Below are positions 46,436 through 55,896 of a stretch of DNA of 64,000 bases, one piece after another; the stretch's first letter is position 1, and every line of letters begins with the position of its first letter. A model generated the notes under the pieces. The model saw only the letters and a list, made by a program, of their open reading frames with translations, was not told where the DNA came from and made no database searches. This DNA is from Pontibacter indicus (GTDB lineage Bacteria; Bacteroidota; Bacteroidia; Cytophagales; Hymenobacteraceae). A program made the translations under genes and the position numbers. Location: contig NZ_FTPP01000001.1 in assembly GCF_900156345.1 (NCBI RefSeq), positions 806,001 through 870,000 on the forward strand, given 5' to 3'.

Positions 46436-46463
46436 AAAAAAGGCGGGTGTTATCCCGCCTTTT
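46436..46463. terminator. bidirectional terminator, DUF6678-like gene / ompH
   Basis: AAAAGGCGGG (46438-46447) pairs with CCCGCCTTTT (46454-46463), flanked by A- and T-runs, between convergent genes. Confidence 0.92.
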
Positions 46464-46487
46464 CTTTTGCTATACCTGTGTATCAGG

Positions 46488-47126
46488 TTATTTTTTCTTA
46501 GGAGCTGCTTCTGTTGACTTGGCAGCTGTTTTCTCTGTGTCGTATTCACTGTTCAAGCCGGTCAGCACTTCTTCGGTGATGTCCAGTGAATTATCGCCGT
46601 ACAGGATCGCGCTCTGGCCTCTGGAGTATGTCAACACCATTTTGTAGCCTTTCTCCTGGCTCAGCTTCTGCAGGTAGGCCTCTACGCGGTCGTAGATCTT
46701 TTTCATTTCCTCTGCTTCTTCTGTAGCCAGCTGGTTGCCGGTGGTCTGGCTCTGCTGCTGCAACTGCTGCTGGCGCTGGGCCAGTTTCTGCTCCGTAGAG
46801 GCACGCTGCTCTACTGTCATGTTGCCGCCGGTGCGCTGGTAATTCTGCACTTCTTTTTCAAAAGCTGCTGCCTTGGACTGCAAATCTTTCTCAGCCTTCT
46901 CCGTTTTGGACTGGAAACGTGTACGGGCGTCTTTAAAATACTCATACTTGCTCAGCAGCGAGTCTGAGTTGATGTAGACGATTTCGGCAGTGCCAGCGGT
47001 GGCCAGGCTGTCTGTGCTGGCTGCTGAAGTGGTGGCCGTGCCGGTTGCCTGAGGTTTTTGATCTGTGTTACAAGCAGTTACTAGAGCGCCCAAAGCAACT
47101 CCCAAAACGATTCTGGATAGGTTCAC
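46488..47126 (-). CDS. OmpH/Skp-like periplasmic chaperone, lipoprotein form
   Basis: This 212-aa protein starts at GTG. A lipobox LVTAC (Cys19) replaces the cleavable signal of classical Skp. A long alpha-helical coiled coil (about 60-170, Gln/Glu/Lys-rich) follows the motif EIVYINSDSLLSKYEYFKDA. The C-terminal part (KMVLTYSRGQSAILYGDNSL) is typical of the OmpH family. It should hold unfolded outer-membrane proteins while anchored to a membrane. It is a single-gene unit. Confidence 0.9.
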   Translation of the reverse strand: MNLSRIVLGVALGALVTACNTDQKPQATGTATTSAASTDSLATAGTAEIVYINSDSLLSKYEYFKDARTRFQSKTEKAEKDLQSKAAAFEKEVQNYQRTGGNMTVEQRASTEQKLAQRQQQLQQQSQTTGNQLATEEAEEMKKIYDRVEAYLQKLSQEKGYKMVLTYSRGQSAILYGDNSLDITEEVLTGLNSEYDTEKTAAKSTEAAPKKK

Positions 47127-47199
47127 AATTAGATGATTAAGCTGTTATTGATTGTTTCAGGCTGAAAATATAGGGCTTATTTTTAAAAATTCAGAATTT

Positions 47200-48522
47200 T
47201 TAATGTTTAAGCACCTCTGTATAGGTTTCCTCGGCTTCCATCAGTCCCTGTTCGTTGATGGTCGTCAGTCGTACATGCTTTGTTTCGTTCACCAAAACTG
47301 GGTCATATTTGGCAGCCACGCGCACATAATTCTCGGTCCAACCTTCCATCACACCGTCTTTCACATCGTCCTCAAACAGCACGGTAAACTCACAGCCTAC
47401 ATTCTGCTCGTAGAAGAAGCGCTTTTTCTTTTCGGAAAGAATGCGCAGCATATCGGCCCGGCGATTGCGGTCTTTGATACTTACCTTGCCCGGCATATCG
47501 GGCGCGATCGTGTTTTCGCGCTCCGAGTAGGGGAACACGTGCAGGTAGCTCACATCAAGGCCGTTGATGAAGTTGTAGGTCTCCAGGAAATCTTCCTCCG
47601 TCTCGCCCGGAAAGCCGACAATCACGTCCACGCCAATGCAGCAATGCGGCATCAAAGCTTTGATCTTGGCCACGCGATCAGCATACAGCTCGCGCAGGTA
47701 ACGGCGCCGCATCAGCTTGAGTATTTTATTCGAACCTGACTGCAGCGGCACATGGAAGTGCGGCATGAAGCGCTGGCTCTGGCTCACAAACTCAATAATC
47801 TCGTCCTTCAGCAGGTTTGGTTCGATGGAGGAGATACGGAAGCGGTCTATACCCTCCACCTTGTCCAGTTCCTGCACCAGCCCAAAGAAGGTCTCTACGC
47901 GCTCACCATCCTGCAGACCAAAGTCACCGGTGTTTACGCCCGTCAGCACAATCTCCTTCACACCAGACTCAGCAATTTCGTGGGCGGAACGCACCACATT
48001 GGCAATACTGTCAGAGCGGCTGTTGCCACGGGCTAGTGGAATGGTGCAAAAGGTACAGGAGTAATCGCAGCCGTCCTGCACTTTCAGGAAAGTACGGGTA
48101 CGGTCTCCAAAGGAATAAGAGTTATGGAAGGTGTTGGCCTCGCTGATGGCGCTGGCGTATACCTGTGGCTGCTCTTTCTTTTCGAAGGTCTCCAGGATGT
48201 CTACCAGTTGAAACTTCTCAGCGGCACCCAGCACGGCATCAACACCCGGAATTTCGCTGATCTCCTTTGGTTTGAGCTGGGCATAACAGCCCACAATCGT
48301 AATAAAGGCGTTAGGGGAGTACTTCTGCGCCTCCTTCACGATCTTACGGCATTTCTTGTCTGCGTTGTCGGTGACAGAGCAGGTGTTAATCACGTAAATG
48401 TCGGGCGTATCGGTGAACTCAACCTTCTCAAAACCACGCTCCTGGAAAATCCTTCCAATCGTGCTGGTTTCAGAGTAGTTCAGCTTACAGCCCAGTGTAT
48501 AAAAAGCAACCTTCTTCTTCAT
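47200..48522 (-). CDS. mtaB: tRNA t6A37 methylthiotransferase MtaB
   Basis: This 440-aa radical-SAM methylthiotransferase makes ms2t6A37 in tRNAs reading ANN codons. UPF0004 cysteines are in TLGCKLNYSET, NTCSVTDNADKKCRK and VGCYAQLKP. The radical-SAM cluster is CDYSCTFCTIPLARGNSRS. The TRAM-like C-terminus (GCEFTVLFEDDVKDGVMEGW) fits MtaB rather than RimO. The start is ATG. Confidence 0.95.
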   Translation of the reverse strand: MKKKVAFYTLGCKLNYSETSTIGRIFQERGFEKVEFTDTPDIYVINTCSVTDNADKKCRKIVKEAQKYSPNAFITIVGCYAQLKPKEISEIPGVDAVLGAAEKFQLVDILETFEKKEQPQVYASAISEANTFHNSYSFGDRTRTFLKVQDGCDYSCTFCTIPLARGNSRSDSIANVVRSAHEIAESGVKEIVLTGVNTGDFGLQDGERVETFFGLVQELDKVEGIDRFRISSIEPNLLKDEIIEFVSQSQRFMPHFHVPLQSGSNKILKLMRRRYLRELYADRVAKIKALMPHCCIGVDVIVGFPGETEEDFLETYNFINGLDVSYLHVFPYSERENTIAPDMPGKVSIKDRNRRADMLRILSEKKKRFFYEQNVGCEFTVLFEDDVKDGVMEGWTENYVRVAAKYDPVLVNETKHVRLTTINEQGLMEAEETYTEVLKH

Positions 48523-48655
48523 AATCAGGGTGCAAAGATAAGAATTTAATTTTTTTAATCAGTGAAAGGGACCAGGCTTTGCAAGATCCGATACTGCATT
48601 TGTCCGGAAACACTTAAGGTATACGCTATACCTATTGCTATACCTTGTGCCATGC

Positions 48656-50494
48656 CTATTTTCGGACAAAGTCCTCGAACGAGTACTGCATGTAAGCTTT
48701 GCCAAACTCAAGCTGCTGAGCCGTTACTCCTTTGCCTTTGATAATGGGCGCTTTGGCCACATTGTCGAAGGAAAGGACCTTGCCAGGTGTGATAAAGCTA
48801 AAGCCATCCCGGAAAACATAAAACGCAAAAGGATAACTAGTTGGAGCCAATAAGTTACGTCCCCACTTGAAGTCCTGATACGGTAGGTTCAATTGGTAGA
48901 GTAGGGTAGTGGCAATGTCGGTTTGGCTGCCAATGGTAGGTATAGTTCGGCCCTTTTCGGTCACAGCGCCGCCCGTCAGGATGAAAGGAATCCGGAATTT
49001 GGTGCTGCGGTAGTTCGGGTCGTCGTAGGGCAGCGGGTGTCCGTGATCTGCCACAAGCACGATCAAAGTTGAGTCCCACCACGGCTGCTTACGCGCCCGT
49101 TCAATAAACTGCCCCAGTGCCCAGTCGGTATAGTAAACTGAGTTTTTGAACTTGTCGCTGGTTTTGTCACCTTTAAACTTGGCTGGAATCGGAATTTCGA
49201 AAGGCTCGTGGCTGCTCAAGGTATAGACCGTACTGAAAAACGGTCCTTTTTCATTCTCCAGATCCTTTAACACGCGCTCGAACAGCACATGGTCGTGTGC
49301 GCCCCACTTGGAATTGTAACTGCTAGCCGGAAAATCACTTTTGTCGATCAAGCGGTCGTACTTGCCATTCTGCAGGTATGAGCGGATGTTGGCGAACTCC
49401 AGCTCACCGCCATAATAAAAGGAGGTCCCATATCCGGCTTGTTTGAATACTTGGCTTAAATGAGGCAGTTTCTCCGTTTTCTTGGGGTTTTTGATGATGG
49501 AGGTAGTAGTCTGCACCGGATAGCCGCTCAGCAAGGCCACCATCCCCTTCTCACTGCGGTCGCCGCTGGAATAGAGTTTTGTAAAACTGATGCCTTCCTG
49601 GGCCAGTTTATCCAAGTTTGGCGTCACCCCAGGCTCCCCGCCCAGATGCTCCACAAACTTGGCGGTATAGCTTTCCAGGATGATGAAAAGCACGTTAGGC
49701 CGTTCGACTCCGATTACTTTCTCCGAAGAATCAGCCGTAGCGGCATATAGTTCAGCCACTTTTGCAGCGGCCTTGTCGTGGTCCATGTACAGGTAGGGGT
49801 TCTGCGTCTCCTCGCTATACTTCAGCATGGTGTCCATCAGGTTCCAGGGCATGTTAAGGCCAGCGTGGTTGGCGTAGGGATTCTCGGAGAAATACACCAC
49901 ACTCTGGTTGATGGGAATTTGTTGCCAACCACCCCGCATAGGCAGTATCAGTAGGGCTGCAAACAGCAAGGCTATACCTGCATAGCGGAATTTAGAGAAA
50001 TTGAGGTGATAATTTTTGTAGTCGAAGGTATAGCGGAAAAGCAGCGCGAAGACCAGGCTGGTAGCTAGGGCGATAACGCTGAGCAGCAGCACAGGCGCCA
50101 TGGCAGCCGAAGCCGCCATCTCTCCCGGCGTATTCAGGTATAGCATGGGAGTGGAGTCGAGCCGGAAACCCCAGTAGGTGTAGAGCTCCAGGTCCACGGC
50201 CATCAGCACCGACAGCAATACTAATATAGTGTAGGTGTAGTAACGGATAAACTTGCGCACGCGCAAACTCGGGAAGAGTGTAGTCGCCAGAATAGCCAGA
50301 AATGGAATGGCACTAACATAGGCGCTAAAGGAAAAGTCCAGGCGAAGCCCCTTGGCGAAGATAGTCCACAGGTCAGACTGCGACAGTTCCTGTGTCCGGT
50401 TATCGTGGTAAAGGAGAAAGATGGCACGGGACGCCACAAAGTAGAGCACCCAGAACAGAAAGTAGAGTGGCTGATATAAAAGACTTCGTTTCAC
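48656..50494 (-). CDS. LTA synthase-like membrane sulfatase
   Basis: This 612-aa protein starts at GTG. It has about five N-terminal transmembrane helices (to about 200) and a periplasmic alkaline-phosphatase-superfamily sulfatase domain. Motifs are NVLFIILESYTAKFVEHLGG (nucleophile Thr), SSGDRSEKGMVALLSGYP, YTLSSHEPFEIP and VLVADHGHPLPYD. Gram-negative members are likely phosphoglycerol or phosphoethanolamine transferases acting on glycans or lipids. The exact donor cannot be read. It is divergent from the glutamine synthetase gene. Confidence 0.93.
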   Translation of the reverse strand: MKRSLLYQPLYFLFWVLYFVASRAIFLLYHDNRTQELSQSDLWTIFAKGLRLDFSFSAYVSAIPFLAILATTLFPSLRVRKFIRYYTYTILVLLSVLMAVDLELYTYWGFRLDSTPMLYLNTPGEMAASAAMAPVLLLSVIALATSLVFALLFRYTFDYKNYHLNFSKFRYAGIALLFAALLILPMRGGWQQIPINQSVVYFSENPYANHAGLNMPWNLMDTMLKYSEETQNPYLYMDHDKAAAKVAELYAATADSSEKVIGVERPNVLFIILESYTAKFVEHLGGEPGVTPNLDKLAQEGISFTKLYSSGDRSEKGMVALLSGYPVQTTTSIIKNPKKTEKLPHLSQVFKQAGYGTSFYYGGELEFANIRSYLQNGKYDRLIDKSDFPASSYNSKWGAHDHVLFERVLKDLENEKGPFFSTVYTLSSHEPFEIPIPAKFKGDKTSDKFKNSVYYTDWALGQFIERARKQPWWDSTLIVLVADHGHPLPYDDPNYRSTKFRIPFILTGGAVTEKGRTIPTIGSQTDIATTLLYQLNLPYQDFKWGRNLLAPTSYPFAFYVFRDGFSFITPGKVLSFDNVAKAPIIKGKGVTAQQLEFGKAYMQYSFEDFVRK

Positions 50495-50680
50495 GGCTGC
50501 AAATATACGACTTATGTGTCCTTCCCTTAACGTCGCCTCTTCAATTAAAATTCAGGGTATACTTCTGCCTGCGTCAATTCTGGTATCGAACCCATTTTTA
50601 TTCTAAAAATCAGCAAATTCTAAAACACCCCTATCGTACAACAGGTCAACTAATAGAATTCAGCTAAATATTCTCGATTA

Positions 50681-50700
50681 CCCCCTAAAATTTTAGGGGG
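50681..50700. promoter_or_regulatory. perfect 20-bp palindrome upstream of glutamine synthetase
   Basis: CCCCCTAAAATTTTAGGGGG is fully self-complementary. Its centre is 40 bp upstream of the TACCTTTG -7 element and 80 bp before the start codon, the typical position for an activator or repressor site. No T-run follows and there is no upstream gene ending here. A nitrogen-control role is inferred. Confidence 0.6.
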
Positions 50701-50730
50701 TGTCAGAAACAACTAATGTATTTTTGTATT

Positions 50731-50738
50731 TACCTTTG
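50731..50738 (+). promoter_or_regulatory. -7 promoter element of the glutamine synthetase gene
   Basis: TACCTTTG matches TAnnTTTG, 31 bp before the start codon. No clear -33 TTTG is seen, which would fit activator dependence. Confidence 0.5.
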
Positions 50739-50769
50739 GATCGAACTTAAACCCAAACCTCTTTAACCC

Positions 50770-52962
50770 ATGGCAATTCTTCGATTCAAAGCGCTCGAAC
50801 TGGTGAGTCAGCGCAAACCGGCAGAGGTAGTGCTGCCAAACAGCAAAATTTCAGAGTACTTCGGCCAAAACGTGTTCGGTTACGATGCGCTTCGTGCCAC
50901 CATGTCCACCGAAAACTTCAGAAGGCTTTGCGCTACCATCGACGCAGGCGAAAAAGTAGACCGCAATCTGGCAGATGCCGTGGCTGCCGCCATGAAAAAC
51001 TGGGCCATGAGCAAAGGTGCTACCCATTACACCCACTGGTTCCAGCCTCTGACAGGCTCCACAGCCGAAAAGCACGACTCGTTCTTTGACCTGACCAACG
51101 AAGGCGACCCGATCGAGAGTTTTAAGGGAAGTGCCCTAGTGCAGCAGGAACCGGATGCCTCTTCTTTCCCAAGCGGAGGTATACGCAATACTTTCGAGGC
51201 GCGTGGCTACAGTGCCTGGGATCCTTCCTCGCCCGCCTTCCTGATCGAGAACCACGGTACGCGCACACTTTGTATACCGACCATTTTCGTTTCTTACACC
51301 GGTGAGGCGCTGGATTACAAGACGCCACTCCTCAAATCGCTCCACTTGCTCAACCAGGCCGCCGTTCCGGTTTGCCAGTATTTCGACAAAGATGTGGTGA
51401 AAGTGAACACCACCCTGGGTATAGAGCAAGAGTATTTTCTGGTGGACCTAGCCCTCTACGAGGCACGCCCTGACCTGGTGATGACAGGCCGCACCCTGTT
51501 CGGACACGCACCGGCCAAAGGCCAGCAGCTCGAGGACCACTATTTTGGCGCCATCCCCAGCCGCGTGCACTCTTTCATGGTGGACTTCGAGAAATCGGCC
51601 CTGAAACTAGGTATACCGTTGCGTACCCGTCACAACGAAGTGGCTCCGAACCAGTTTGAATGCGCCCCAACCTTTGAGGACGCTAACCTGGCCGTAGACC
51701 ACAACCAATTGCTGATGGACATCATGGGTCGTGTGGCGGAACGTCATGGCTTTAAAGTATTGCTTCATGAGAAGCCTTATAAAGGCGTAAATGGCAGTGG
51801 AAAGCATAACAACTGGGCGCTGAGCACCAACACTGGAGTCAACCTGCTGTCGCCTGGCAAAAAGCCGAAGGAAAACCTGCAGTTCCTGACCTTCTTTGTG
51901 AACACCGTGATGGCCGTGTACAAGCACGCCGACCTATTGCGTGCGAGCATCGCCTCTGCCAGCAACGACCACCGTCTGGGTGCCAACGAAGCCCCTCCGG
52001 CTATTATGTCGGTATTTGTTGGCCAGCAACTTACGGCTGTTTTAGAAGAACTGGAGCGCACGGCTAAGGTGCCGATGGAAAAAGGCGATAACATGTACCT
52101 GAAGCTGGGGATTGACAAGATTCCGGAAATTCTTCGCGATAATACCGACCGTAACAGAACCTCTCCATTTGCCTTTACGGGCAACAAGTTCGAGTTCCGC
52201 GCCGTGGGCTCTTCTGCTAACAGTTCTTCGTCCATTACCGTGCTGAACACGATTGTAGCCGATCAACTGATCGATTTCCGGGTGGCGGTAGACGATCTGA
52301 TAGAAAACAAGGGAATGAAGAAGGAACTGGCCATTATCCAGGTGCTGCGCGAGTATGTGGCCACTTCCAAGCCGATTCGCTTTGAGGGCAATGGCTACTC
52401 AAAAGAGTGGGAAGAAGAGGCTGCCAGACGTGGTTTGTCTAACATTAAGTCTACGCCGCTTGCACTGGATGTGCACCAGCGCGAAGATGTGCAGGACCTG
52501 TTCACGCGTCACGGCATCCTTTCCAGAAAAGAACTGCACGCCAGACACGAAATTCTGCTGGAAGATTACATCAAGAAAATCCAGATTGAATCACGCGTTA
52601 TGGGTGACCTCGCCTTCAACCACGTTATTCCGACAGCTGTTGCCTATCAGAATAAACTGATTCAAAACATTCGCGGTCTGAAAGACTTGGGGCTGGAAGA
52701 CGAATACACTGAAACCACACTGGACTCTATTAAGCGTATATCGCGTCATATCAAGACCATCCAGACCAATGCGGTGGACATGATTCAGCAGCGTAAGGTT
52801 GCCAACAAGATCGAAGATGTTCGGGAGAAGGCGATCTATTACAACGAGAAGGTGTTGCCATACTTCGACGCAATCCGAACCAGTGTAGACAAGCTCGAAC
52901 TGATGGTGGACGATGAGGATTGGCCACTGGTAAAGTACCGCGAGCTGATGTTCAGACGCTAA
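50770..52962 (+). CDS. glnN: glutamine synthetase type III
   Basis: This 730-aa GSIII enzyme forms glutamine from glutamate, ammonia and ATP. It has family motifs GIEQEYFLVD, NEVAPNQFECAPTFEDANLA, KGVNGSGKHNNWALSTNTG, HRLGANEAPPAIMS and NRTSPFAFTGNKFEFRAVGS. The length (about 730 aa) and extended C-terminal helices separate type III from the shorter types I and II. No adenylylation tyrosine region of type I is expected. It is a monocistronic gene with an upstream palindrome and a downstream terminator. Confidence 0.98.
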   Translation: MAILRFKALELVSQRKPAEVVLPNSKISEYFGQNVFGYDALRATMSTENFRRLCATIDAGEKVDRNLADAVAAAMKNWAMSKGATHYTHWFQPLTGSTAEKHDSFFDLTNEGDPIESFKGSALVQQEPDASSFPSGGIRNTFEARGYSAWDPSSPAFLIENHGTRTLCIPTIFVSYTGEALDYKTPLLKSLHLLNQAAVPVCQYFDKDVVKVNTTLGIEQEYFLVDLALYEARPDLVMTGRTLFGHAPAKGQQLEDHYFGAIPSRVHSFMVDFEKSALKLGIPLRTRHNEVAPNQFECAPTFEDANLAVDHNQLLMDIMGRVAERHGFKVLLHEKPYKGVNGSGKHNNWALSTNTGVNLLSPGKKPKENLQFLTFFVNTVMAVYKHADLLRASIASASNDHRLGANEAPPAIMSVFVGQQLTAVLEELERTAKVPMEKGDNMYLKLGIDKIPEILRDNTDRNRTSPFAFTGNKFEFRAVGSSANSSSSITVLNTIVADQLIDFRVAVDDLIENKGMKKELAIIQVLREYVATSKPIRFEGNGYSKEWEEEAARRGLSNIKSTPLALDVHQREDVQDLFTRHGILSRKELHARHEILLEDYIKKIQIESRVMGDLAFNHVIPTAVAYQNKLIQNIRGLKDLGLEDEYTETTLDSIKRISRHIKTIQTNAVDMIQQRKVANKIEDVREKAIYYNEKVLPYFDAIRTSVDKLELMVDDEDWPLVKYRELMFRR

Positions 52963-52982
52963 GTCCTATACCTTTTAAAGAG

Positions 52983-53013
52983 AAAGAGCACCCTAAACAG
53001 GTGCTCTTTTTTT
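52983..53013. terminator. terminator, glutamine synthetase gene / small membrane protein gene
   Basis: AAAGAGCACC (52983-52992) pairs with GGTGCTCTTT (53000-53009), followed by a T-run. The genes converge on it. Confidence 0.92.
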
Positions 53014-53015
53014 AT

Positions 53016-53378
53016 TTAATGTCGGTTTCTGATCCAGCTGATCACTTCTCCGGTCACTTTAGCCAGTATGATGGGCAAGAGTACGATGACCAGAGTAGTT
53101 GCTATAATTGGCCGCAGGCCCATCCGCATAATCAGCTTTCGAACTGCTTTGCTGCGAAGTTCGCTCAGCAGATACCTGCCTGCCCGGGTCATCGGCTTCC
53201 CTTTGAGCACTTCCAGCACAGCGCGCCAGTTGCCATGCTCAATCTGTCTCCTCAGGAAGCCCAGCACTGTATCCTTAGTGATCAGGAAGGCCTCCGCCAG
53301 CTGCTCCTGCCGCAATTTGCCCCACTGCAGGAGTGATCGGAGCTTTTCGTCTGCGTTTTTAGGTATGTAGGCGCTCAT
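53016..53378 (-). CDS. hypothetical small protein with C-terminal transmembrane helix
   Basis: This 120-aa protein starts at the ATG at 53378, preferred because an AGACAGAG purine tract lies about 10 bases upstream. The N-terminal helical region is KNADEKLRSLLQWGKLRQEQ. A basic middle (KPMTRAGRYLLSELRSKAVR) and one C-terminal helix (IIATTLVIVLLPIILAKVTG) follow. No named family is recognised. Confidence 0.65.
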   Translation of the reverse strand: MSAYIPKNADEKLRSLLQWGKLRQEQLAEAFLITKDTVLGFLRRQIEHGNWRAVLEVLKGKPMTRAGRYLLSELRSKAVRKLIMRMGLRPIIATTLVIVLLPIILAKVTGEVISWIRNRH

Positions 53379-53663
53379 ATGTATCATCTCTGTCTGATTT
53401 ATAGGTCTGTGCGCAATTAGCTGCGTTCAACAAATAATTTAACGTTCGCACGGTTAGTTCAAATAACAATATACTGATTATTTCATTTGTAGGTATACCT
53501 GGTCCGAGCCAATGCTACAATGGAAGCATGAATCCTGCCACAAAACTGGCGATACGTGGCGCTGTTTAAAATAATGATGCTAAATTTACGCTACCTGTCT
53601 GTTGAACAAAGCAGGTCCGAAATAAGTTAAGAGAAAGAAGCTTTAGCGAAGGCCTATTTATAT

Positions 53664-55637
53664 ATGAATAAGATCTATTGCCCCAGCCTGACAGAATACA
53701 AGCGCAGAGAAACCATCGAAGTTCAGATCGGTGAGGTGCCGATGGGAGCCCACCACCCGATCCGGGTGCAATCCATGACGACTGTGGACACCATGGACAC
53801 GCTGCGTTCTGTCGAGCAGTGCATCCGTATGATTGAGGCTGGCTGCGAATACATCCGTATTACGGCTCCGAGCATCAAAGAGGCCGAAAACCTACGTCAT
53901 ATTAAGGCTGAGTTGCGCCGCCGCGGGTATAACACGCCGCTGGTAGCCGATATTCACTTTACGCCCAATGCCGCCGAGGTGGCTGCCCGTATCGTGGAGA
54001 AGGTGCGTATCAACCCAGGAAACTACGCCGACAAGAAGAAATTTGAAGTAATAGAATATACGGATGCCACTTACCAGGCTGAGTTGGAGCGAATTCGCGA
54101 GCGTTTTGTGCCGCTTGTTCGCATCTGCAAAGAGCACGGCACGGCCATGCGCATCGGCACTAACCACGGTTCGCTGTCCGACCGCATCCTGAGCCGCTAC
54201 GGCGATACCCCGCTGGGCATGGTGGAGAGTGCGCTGGAATTTTTGCGCATCTGCGAAGATGAGCAGTACCACAACATCGTTATCTCGATGAAGGCCTCGA
54301 ACACACAGGTGATGGTACAGGCCTACCGACTGCTGGTGCAGAAACTGGAAGAGGAGGGACTGAAACCTTACCCATTGCACCTGGGCGTAACAGAGGCCGG
54401 AGAGGCAGAAGATGGCCGCATTAAGTCGGCTGTAGGTATAGGCACCCTGCTCGAAGACGGTTTGGGCGACACCGTGCGCGTGTCCCTGACCGAAGCGCCG
54501 GAAGCGGAGGCACCCGTTGCCAAAGCGCTCATCGACCGCTATACCTACCGGGCAGAAAAAGCGCAGCCGATCAAGCCGCTCTGCAACATCCCAATCGATC
54601 CGTTTCAATATCACCGCCGCGAAACTGCGGAGGTAGAAAACATAGGCAACCAAAATGTACCCCGTGTCATTGCTGACCTGAGCCCGCTCCGCGACATACA
54701 GTACGCCGACCTGAAAAGCGTCGGTCACCTGTACTCCATGCTGCTGGACAAGTTCAACATGAACGACCTGGGAGCGGATTACATCTATACCGGTGATCAC
54801 CCCATCAACTTCATGCTGCCAAACGGACTGAAGGAGATCATTAATTATGTGCCGTGGCAACTGATGGAGGACCAGGAGCATCGTCACCCGTTGTTGACAG
54901 TAAAACAATATCTGCAGGCGACTCAGCTGCATCCAAAGCTGAACTACATAGAAGCCGATATCCACGGTATAACGGATGAATTGATGGAGCGACTGAAGGG
55001 CGATGCTACAGCCGTGTTGGTACTCTATACCTCCAACGAACATGCCATGCCGGAACTGCGCAAGTGCTTCTTCCGACTTATGAACAATGGCGTCAGCACA
55101 CCTGCCATCATCAAACGTTCTTACGGAGCATTAACGGCCGATGAAATGCAGCTGTATGCTTCCACGGATGTAGGTGGTTTGCTAATCGATGGGCTAGGGG
55201 ATGGCATTATGCTGGGCACCGAACTATTACCTGCGCAGGAGAAAGTAGCTTGGCTAAACACCATAGGGAAGCTTAACAACCTCAGTTTTGGCATTCTGCA
55301 GGCTGCCCGCACCCGCATGAGTAAAACCGAGTACATCAGCTGCCCGAGCTGTGGCCGTACTTTGTTTGACCTGCAGGAAACAACTGCTATGATCCGTAAG
55401 CGAACCGACCACCTGAAAGGCGTGAAGATCGGCATTATGGGCTGCATCGTGAACGGTCCCGGCGAAATGGCCGACGCAGACTATGGCTACGTTGGTGTCG
55501 GCAAGGACAAGATAGCTCTCTATCGTGGACAAACTGTTGTCAAGAAATCTGTACCTGCCGACCGAGCAGTGGATGAGTTGATCGAGTTGATACGGGAAGA
55601 TGAGAAGTGGATCGAGCCTGTGCAGTTAGAAGCATAG
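53664..55637 (+). CDS. ispG: (E)-4-hydroxy-3-methylbut-2-enyl-diphosphate synthase IspG
   Basis: This 657-aa MEP-pathway enzyme reduces MEcPP to HMBPP for isoprenoids. It has a TIM-barrel start (VQIGEVPMGAHHPIRVQSMT, DIHFTPNAAEVAARIVEKVR) and a large inserted domain typical of Bacteroidota and plant enzymes. The C-terminal 4Fe-4S domain is SCPSCGRTLFDL and IGIMGCIVNGPGEMADADYG. The length fits the long subclass (E. coli is 372 aa). Confidence 0.97.
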   Translation: MNKIYCPSLTEYKRRETIEVQIGEVPMGAHHPIRVQSMTTVDTMDTLRSVEQCIRMIEAGCEYIRITAPSIKEAENLRHIKAELRRRGYNTPLVADIHFTPNAAEVAARIVEKVRINPGNYADKKKFEVIEYTDATYQAELERIRERFVPLVRICKEHGTAMRIGTNHGSLSDRILSRYGDTPLGMVESALEFLRICEDEQYHNIVISMKASNTQVMVQAYRLLVQKLEEEGLKPYPLHLGVTEAGEAEDGRIKSAVGIGTLLEDGLGDTVRVSLTEAPEAEAPVAKALIDRYTYRAEKAQPIKPLCNIPIDPFQYHRRETAEVENIGNQNVPRVIADLSPLRDIQYADLKSVGHLYSMLLDKFNMNDLGADYIYTGDHPINFMLPNGLKEIINYVPWQLMEDQEHRHPLLTVKQYLQATQLHPKLNYIEADIHGITDELMERLKGDATAVLVLYTSNEHAMPELRKCFFRLMNNGVSTPAIIKRSYGALTADEMQLYASTDVGGLLIDGLGDGIMLGTELLPAQEKVAWLNTIGKLNNLSFGILQAARTRMSKTEYISCPSCGRTLFDLQETTAMIRKRTDHLKGVKIGIMGCIVNGPGEMADADYGYVGVGKDKIALYRGQTVVKKSVPADRAVDELIELIREDEKWIEPVQLEA

Positions 55638-55718
55638 GTTAATCTGGAGTATTGAAATACATGTGTGGCTACAGGGGATTGTGGTTACAAGCTTTTACAA
55701 AATTTTATTTACCGCACC

Positions 55719-55883
55719 ATGAAAGGCTTATTTGATTTTACAGAAGTAGCTACCTATTTCTTCCGCAAAAATGACCCGAACCGAAAGTCTAACTTTAACC
55801 TCCGGGCCATGCATACCATCAACAAGATATCGATTCTGATGTTTCTGGCCGCGATGGTGTACTTTGTGATCAAGCACTGGTAA
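55719..55883 (+). CDS. small membrane protein (DUF6728-like)
   Basis: This 54-aa protein starts at the ATG at 55719. It has an N-terminal LFDFTEVATYFFRKNDPNRK and a C-terminal helix ISILMFLAAMVYFVIKHW. The pattern recalls the DUF6728 family of tiny Cytophagales membrane proteins. The function is unknown. It is 81 bp after ispG and 13 bp before the yjbR-like gene, so the three may form an operon. Confidence 0.72.
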   Translation: MKGLFDFTEVATYFFRKNDPNRKSNFNLRAMHTINKISILMFLAAMVYFVIKHW

Positions 55884-55896
55884 AGCAGCTAAAGTC

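Noticed and set aside
53892..55043. 383-codon minus-strand open frame
   Set aside because: It is antisense to ispG, whose motifs are complete; the frame is a codon-bias shadow.
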